From the NCBI RefSeq assembly GCF_900086655.1, contig NZ_LT575476.1, positions 4,168,543 to 4,232,542 on the forward strand: a DNA stretch of 64,000 nt, read 5' to 3'. The stretch comes from Paenibacillus tuaregi (lineage in GTDB: Bacteria > Bacillota > Bacilli > Paenibacillales > Paenibacillaceae). The notes below the pieces were generated by a model, which saw nothing but the letters and a program-made list of their open reading frames with translations, ran no database searches and was not told the DNA's origin. The position numbers and the translations under genes were made by a program. This document shows positions 61,476-64,000 of this stretch, one piece after another (the first letter of the stretch is position 1; the number at the start of each line of letters is the position of its first letter).

Positions 61476-62771
61476 CTACATGTTTTTGATAACTTGATCA
61501 GCGAACTCCGAGCACTTCACTTCTGTTGCGCCTTCCATCAGGCGGGCAAAGTCATAAGTCACGGTTTTATTGTTAATGGAGGTTTCAAGGCCTTTGTAAA
61601 TCAGGTCTGCAGCTTCCTGCCAGCCAAGGTGCTCAAGCAGCATAACGCCGGACAGAATAACCGAACCCGGGTTGACCACATCAAGATCCGCGTACTTCGG
61701 AGCCGTGCCGTGAGTGGCTTCAAAAATTGCATGTCCAGTCACATAATTAATATTGGCACCTGGAGCGATCCCGATACCTCCAACTTGCGCCGCCAAAGCG
61801 TCGGACAGATAGTCCCCGTTCAGGTTCAGCGTTGCGATGACATCAAAGTCAGTTGGACGGGTCAATACCTGTTGAAGGGCGATATCCGCAATCGCATCCT
61901 TAATCAGGATTTTGCCAGCATCCAAAGCTTCCTTCTGAGCAGCGTTCGCCGCATCTGTACCGGACTGTTCTTTAATTTGGTCGTATTGTGCCCAAGTGAA
62001 CACCTTGTCGCCGAACTCCTGCTCAGCAACTTCATAACCCCAGTTCTTGAAGGCGCCTTCTGTAAATTTCATGATATTGCCTTTGTGAACGAGCGTGACA
62101 CTCTTACGTCCATGATCGATAGCATATTGAACCGCGGCACGGACCAGACGCTTGGAACCTTCTTCAGACACAGGCTTAATCCCGATTCCGGAAGTTTCCG
62201 GGAAGCGGATCTTCTTAACACCCATTTCGTTCTGTAGGAAGGAAAGAACCTTCTTCACTTCTTCGCTGCCTTCCTTGTACTCGATACCGGCATAGATATC
62301 CTCAGTATTCTCACGGAAAATAACCATGTCAACAAGCTCAGGACGCTTCACCGGTGAAGGCACACCGTCGAAATAGCGAACCGGACGCAGGCAGACATAC
62401 AGGTCAAGCTCCTGACGCAGCGCCACGTTCAGGGAACGAATGCCTCCGCCGATTGGCGTAGTGAGTGGTCCTTTAATAGCTACGATGTATTCACGGATCG
62501 CAGTAAGCGTGTCCGCAGGAAGCCATTCACCATATGTATTGAATGCTTTCTCTCCCGCGAAGACTTCGTACCAAGCGATCTTCTTCTCTCCGCCATAGGC
62601 TTTCTCTACAGCAGCGTCAAGCACTCGTACGGAAGCTTTCCAGATATCCCGGCCTGTTCCGTCACCTTCGATGAATGGAATGATAGGGCGGTTTGGCACT
62701 TGAAGCTTACCATCTTGAATCTCAATTTTATCGCCTTCAGTCGGCAGGCTGAATTTCTCAAAGTTCGGCAT
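61476..62771 (-). CDS. icd: Isocitrate dehydrogenase (NADP)
   Basis: A 431-residue NADP-dependent isocitrate dehydrogenase. [14 protein letters not shown] near residue 30, [22 protein letters not shown] for substrate binding, and [17 protein letters not shown] near the C-terminus are characteristic. It lies between citZ and mdh, forming the citrate-to-oxaloacetate set usual in Bacillales. Confidence 0.96.
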   Translation of the reverse strand: MPNFEKFSLPTEGDKIEIQDGKLQVPNRPIIPFIEGDGTGRDIWKASVRVLDAAVEKAYGGEKKIAWYEVFAGEKAFNTYGEWLPADTLTAIREYIVAIKGPLTTPIGGGIRSLNVALRQELDLYVCLRPVRYFDGVPSPVKRPELVDMVIFRENTEDIYAGIEYKEGSEEVKKVLSFLQNEMGVKKIRFPETSGIGIKPVSEEGSKRLVRAAVQYAIDHGRKSVTLVHKGNIMKFTEGAFKNWGYEVAEQEFGDKVFTWAQYDQIKEQSGTDAANAAQKEALDAGKILIKDAIADIALQQVLTRPTDFDVIATLNLNGDYLSDALAAQVGGIGIAPGANINYVTGHAIFEATHGTAPKYADLDVVNPGSVILSGVMLLEHLGWQEAADLIYKGLETSINNKTVTYDFARLMEGATEVKCSEFADQVIKNM

Positions 62772-62833
62772 ATTACTTGTTCCTCCTCAAAAGTATGAAT
62801 TATGATAGCAGGTCCAGTTAAGGCCTATACATG

Positions 62834-62872
62834 AAGAAGGGGTAGCCCGCATTTCTGCGGTACCCGCTTCTC
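62834..62872 (-). terminator. Hairpin between citZ and icd
   Basis: GGGTA-CCCGCA and TGCGG-TACCC form a GC-rich stem, extended by GAAG/CTTC. The following sequence has only short T runs, so partial termination or RNA stabilisation is possible. Confidence 0.5.
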
Positions 62873-62900
62873 CCGCTATATTCTAGCATAACTTGCATAA

Positions 62901-64000
62901 TTATCTTAAATCAATCGGAATATACTTCTGATTGTAAAGCCCGGTATATTCGGCGCGAGGACGGATAATCCGGTTGTCATCAAGCTGCTCGATAATATGT
63001 GCCGTCCATCCGGACAAGCGGCTGATCGCAAAGATCGGAGTGAACAGATCCTTCTCGATGCCAAGCAGGGTATAGACCGACGCGGAATAGAAATCCACAT
63101 TCGGCTTAAGCCCTTTCTGGGAAGTAATCAGGGACTCAATTTTCACAGACATATCATAAAGCGTGGAATCCCCCTTCAGGGAGCTGAGCTCTCTCGACAT
63201 CTTCTGCAGATGCTTGGCGCGTGGGTCCCCGTTTTTATATACACGGTGACCGAAGCCCATAATTTTATCCTTATTATCAAGCTTGCGTTGGATGTACTCT
63301 TCCGTTTTATCAATGGAGCCGATTTCGTTGAGCATCTGCATTACAGCTTCATTCGCACCGCCATGCAAAGGCCCCTTCAATGTTCCGATCGCGGAAGTAA
63401 CCCCGGAGTATATATCGGACAAGGTAGCTACGGTAACACGTGCAGAGAACGTGGATGCGTTCAGCTCATGGTCGGCATGCAGCACCAGGGCCTGATCCAG
63501 TGCTTTCACGGCTACAGAATCTGGTTCCTCGCCAGAGAGCATATAGAGGAAGTTATAAGCCAGGCCTACCCCTTGCTTCGGCGCTACTGGCTCCTTCCCT
63601 TTGCGGATGCGGTCAAACGCCGCGATCAGGGTCGGAATCTGGGCCTGCAGCTTGATCGCCTTGTTCTGGGTCGATTCATGACTGATATCGCCAGCAGTCT
63701 CATCGTACAGCGCAAGCGCGGATACTCCCGTACGTAGAGCAGCCATCGTATTCGTGGATTTGGGATAAAGCTTAATCTGTTCCAACACTTCGGAAGGAAT
63801 AGCCGCATATTCACTCAATTGCTGCTTAAGCGCGTCCAGTTCAGACTGGGTCGGCAGCTTGCCATACCACAGCAAATAAGCCACTTCTTCAAAACTGGCA
63901 TGCTCCGCAAGCTCATCGATATTAATTCCCCGGTAAGCCAGCACGCCATCTTCGATAGAACTAATAGAAGAAGTCGCAGCCACAATACCCTCAAGGCCTT
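62901..64000 (-). CDS. citZ: Citrate synthase (5' end outside window)
   Basis: A citrate synthase of at least 365 residues that joins oxaloacetate and acetyl-CoA. GPLHGGANEAV, MGFGHRVYKNGDPRA and the C-terminal PRAEYTGLYNQKY blocks carry the catalytic histidines and Asp region. The frame stays open through the right edge (GLEGIVAATSS is readable there), so the start lies beyond the window; a GTG at 63983 is internal. It heads the citZ-icd-mdh set. Confidence 0.95.
   Translation of the reverse strand, partial: GLEGIVAATSSISSIEDGVLAYRGINIDELAEHASFEEVAYLLWYGKLPTQSELDALKQQLSEYAAIPSEVLEQIKLYPKSTNTMAALRTGVSALALYDETAGDISHESTQNKAIKLQAQIPTLIAAFDRIRKGKEPVAPKQGVGLAYNFLYMLSGEEPDSVAVKALDQALVLHADHELNASTFSARVTVATLSDIYSGVTSAIGTLKGPLHGGANEAVMQMLNEIGSIDKTEEYIQRKLDNKDKIMGFGHRVYKNGDPRAKHLQKMSRELSSLKGDSTLYDMSVKIESLITSQKGLKPNVDFYSASVYTLLGIEKDLFTPIFAISRLSGWTAHIIEQLDDNRIIRPRAEYTGLYNQKYIPIDLR

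Noticed and set aside
63981-63983. GTG as the citZ start
   Set aside because: The conserved frame continues through the window edge with residues matching known CitZ N-termini, so the gene is cut, not complete.
1-64000. CRISPR arrays, tRNA or rRNA genes, prophage or transposase genes
   Set aside because: None was seen on either strand; the only repeats are the germination duplication and the palindromic element family.

Overview
The window reads as the chromosome of an endospore-forming Bacillota, most likely Paenibacillus or a close relative (inference; no 16S rRNA is present). The basis is: an alpha/beta-type SASP, a YjcZ-type sporulation peptide, two GerA-family germinant-receptor loci, a surface-layer-anchored mannanase, a Gram-positive type haem enzyme, and a citZ-icd-mdh / phoPR / polA-mutM-coaE / nrdR order like that around the same genes in Bacillus subtilis. 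No tRNA, rRNA, CRISPR array, prophage or transposase was seen.

Layout. 1-3060: an SOS-type YolD gene with a LexA-like box; a cupin/HTH regulator, an MFS exporter and a universal stress protein. 3180-5969: a coproporphyrinogen/protoporphyrinogen oxidase and a radical SAM/SPASM protein, each preceded by a TGTGA-N6-TCACA (Fnr/CRP-type) palindrome. 6105-12351: a GerA-B-C germinant-receptor operon followed by a duplicate in which the A gene has collapsed to a remnant. 12353-16863: a galU / GtrA / GT2 / GT39 glycosylation operon, divergent from a two-component system (17079-19342), with an array of CTGAAT repeats between them. 19524-21480: a YjcZ peptide and a diguanylate cyclase.

21727-39224 is a mannan and acetyl-glucomannan utilisation locus: SGNH and CE7 esterases, GH113, two GH130 phosphorylases, a cellobiose/mannobiose 2-epimerase, an ABC importer without its ATPase, a LacI regulator and a 1437-residue secreted GH26 mannanase. 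Four sigma-A promoters share one operator placed 8-9 nt after the -10 box, and two of them carry a cre-like site in the spacer. An SDR/TetR pair interrupts the locus.

39310-44053 is a five-gene operon that should make 2-aminoethylphosphonate (PEP mutase, phosphonopyruvate decarboxylase, AEP transaminase) and is bracketed by two basic YheC/YheD-like ATP-grasp proteins. It has no nucleotidyltransferase, so the fate of the phosphonate is unknown. This is the best candidate for an undescribed system.

44216-64000 is largely housekeeping: nrdR, SASP, lytic transglycosylase, coaE, mutM, polA, phoU, pstB (with a four-repeat Pho box), a soluble chemotaxis-type transducer, phoP, phoR, a 5'-nucleotidase, an SDR, a GT2, an HTH regulator, a membrane protein, mdh, icd and a citZ cut by the window edge. 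Two roughly 197-bp palindromic elements with shared terminal inverted repeats lie at 46495 and 56057; the second has been split by a third relative.
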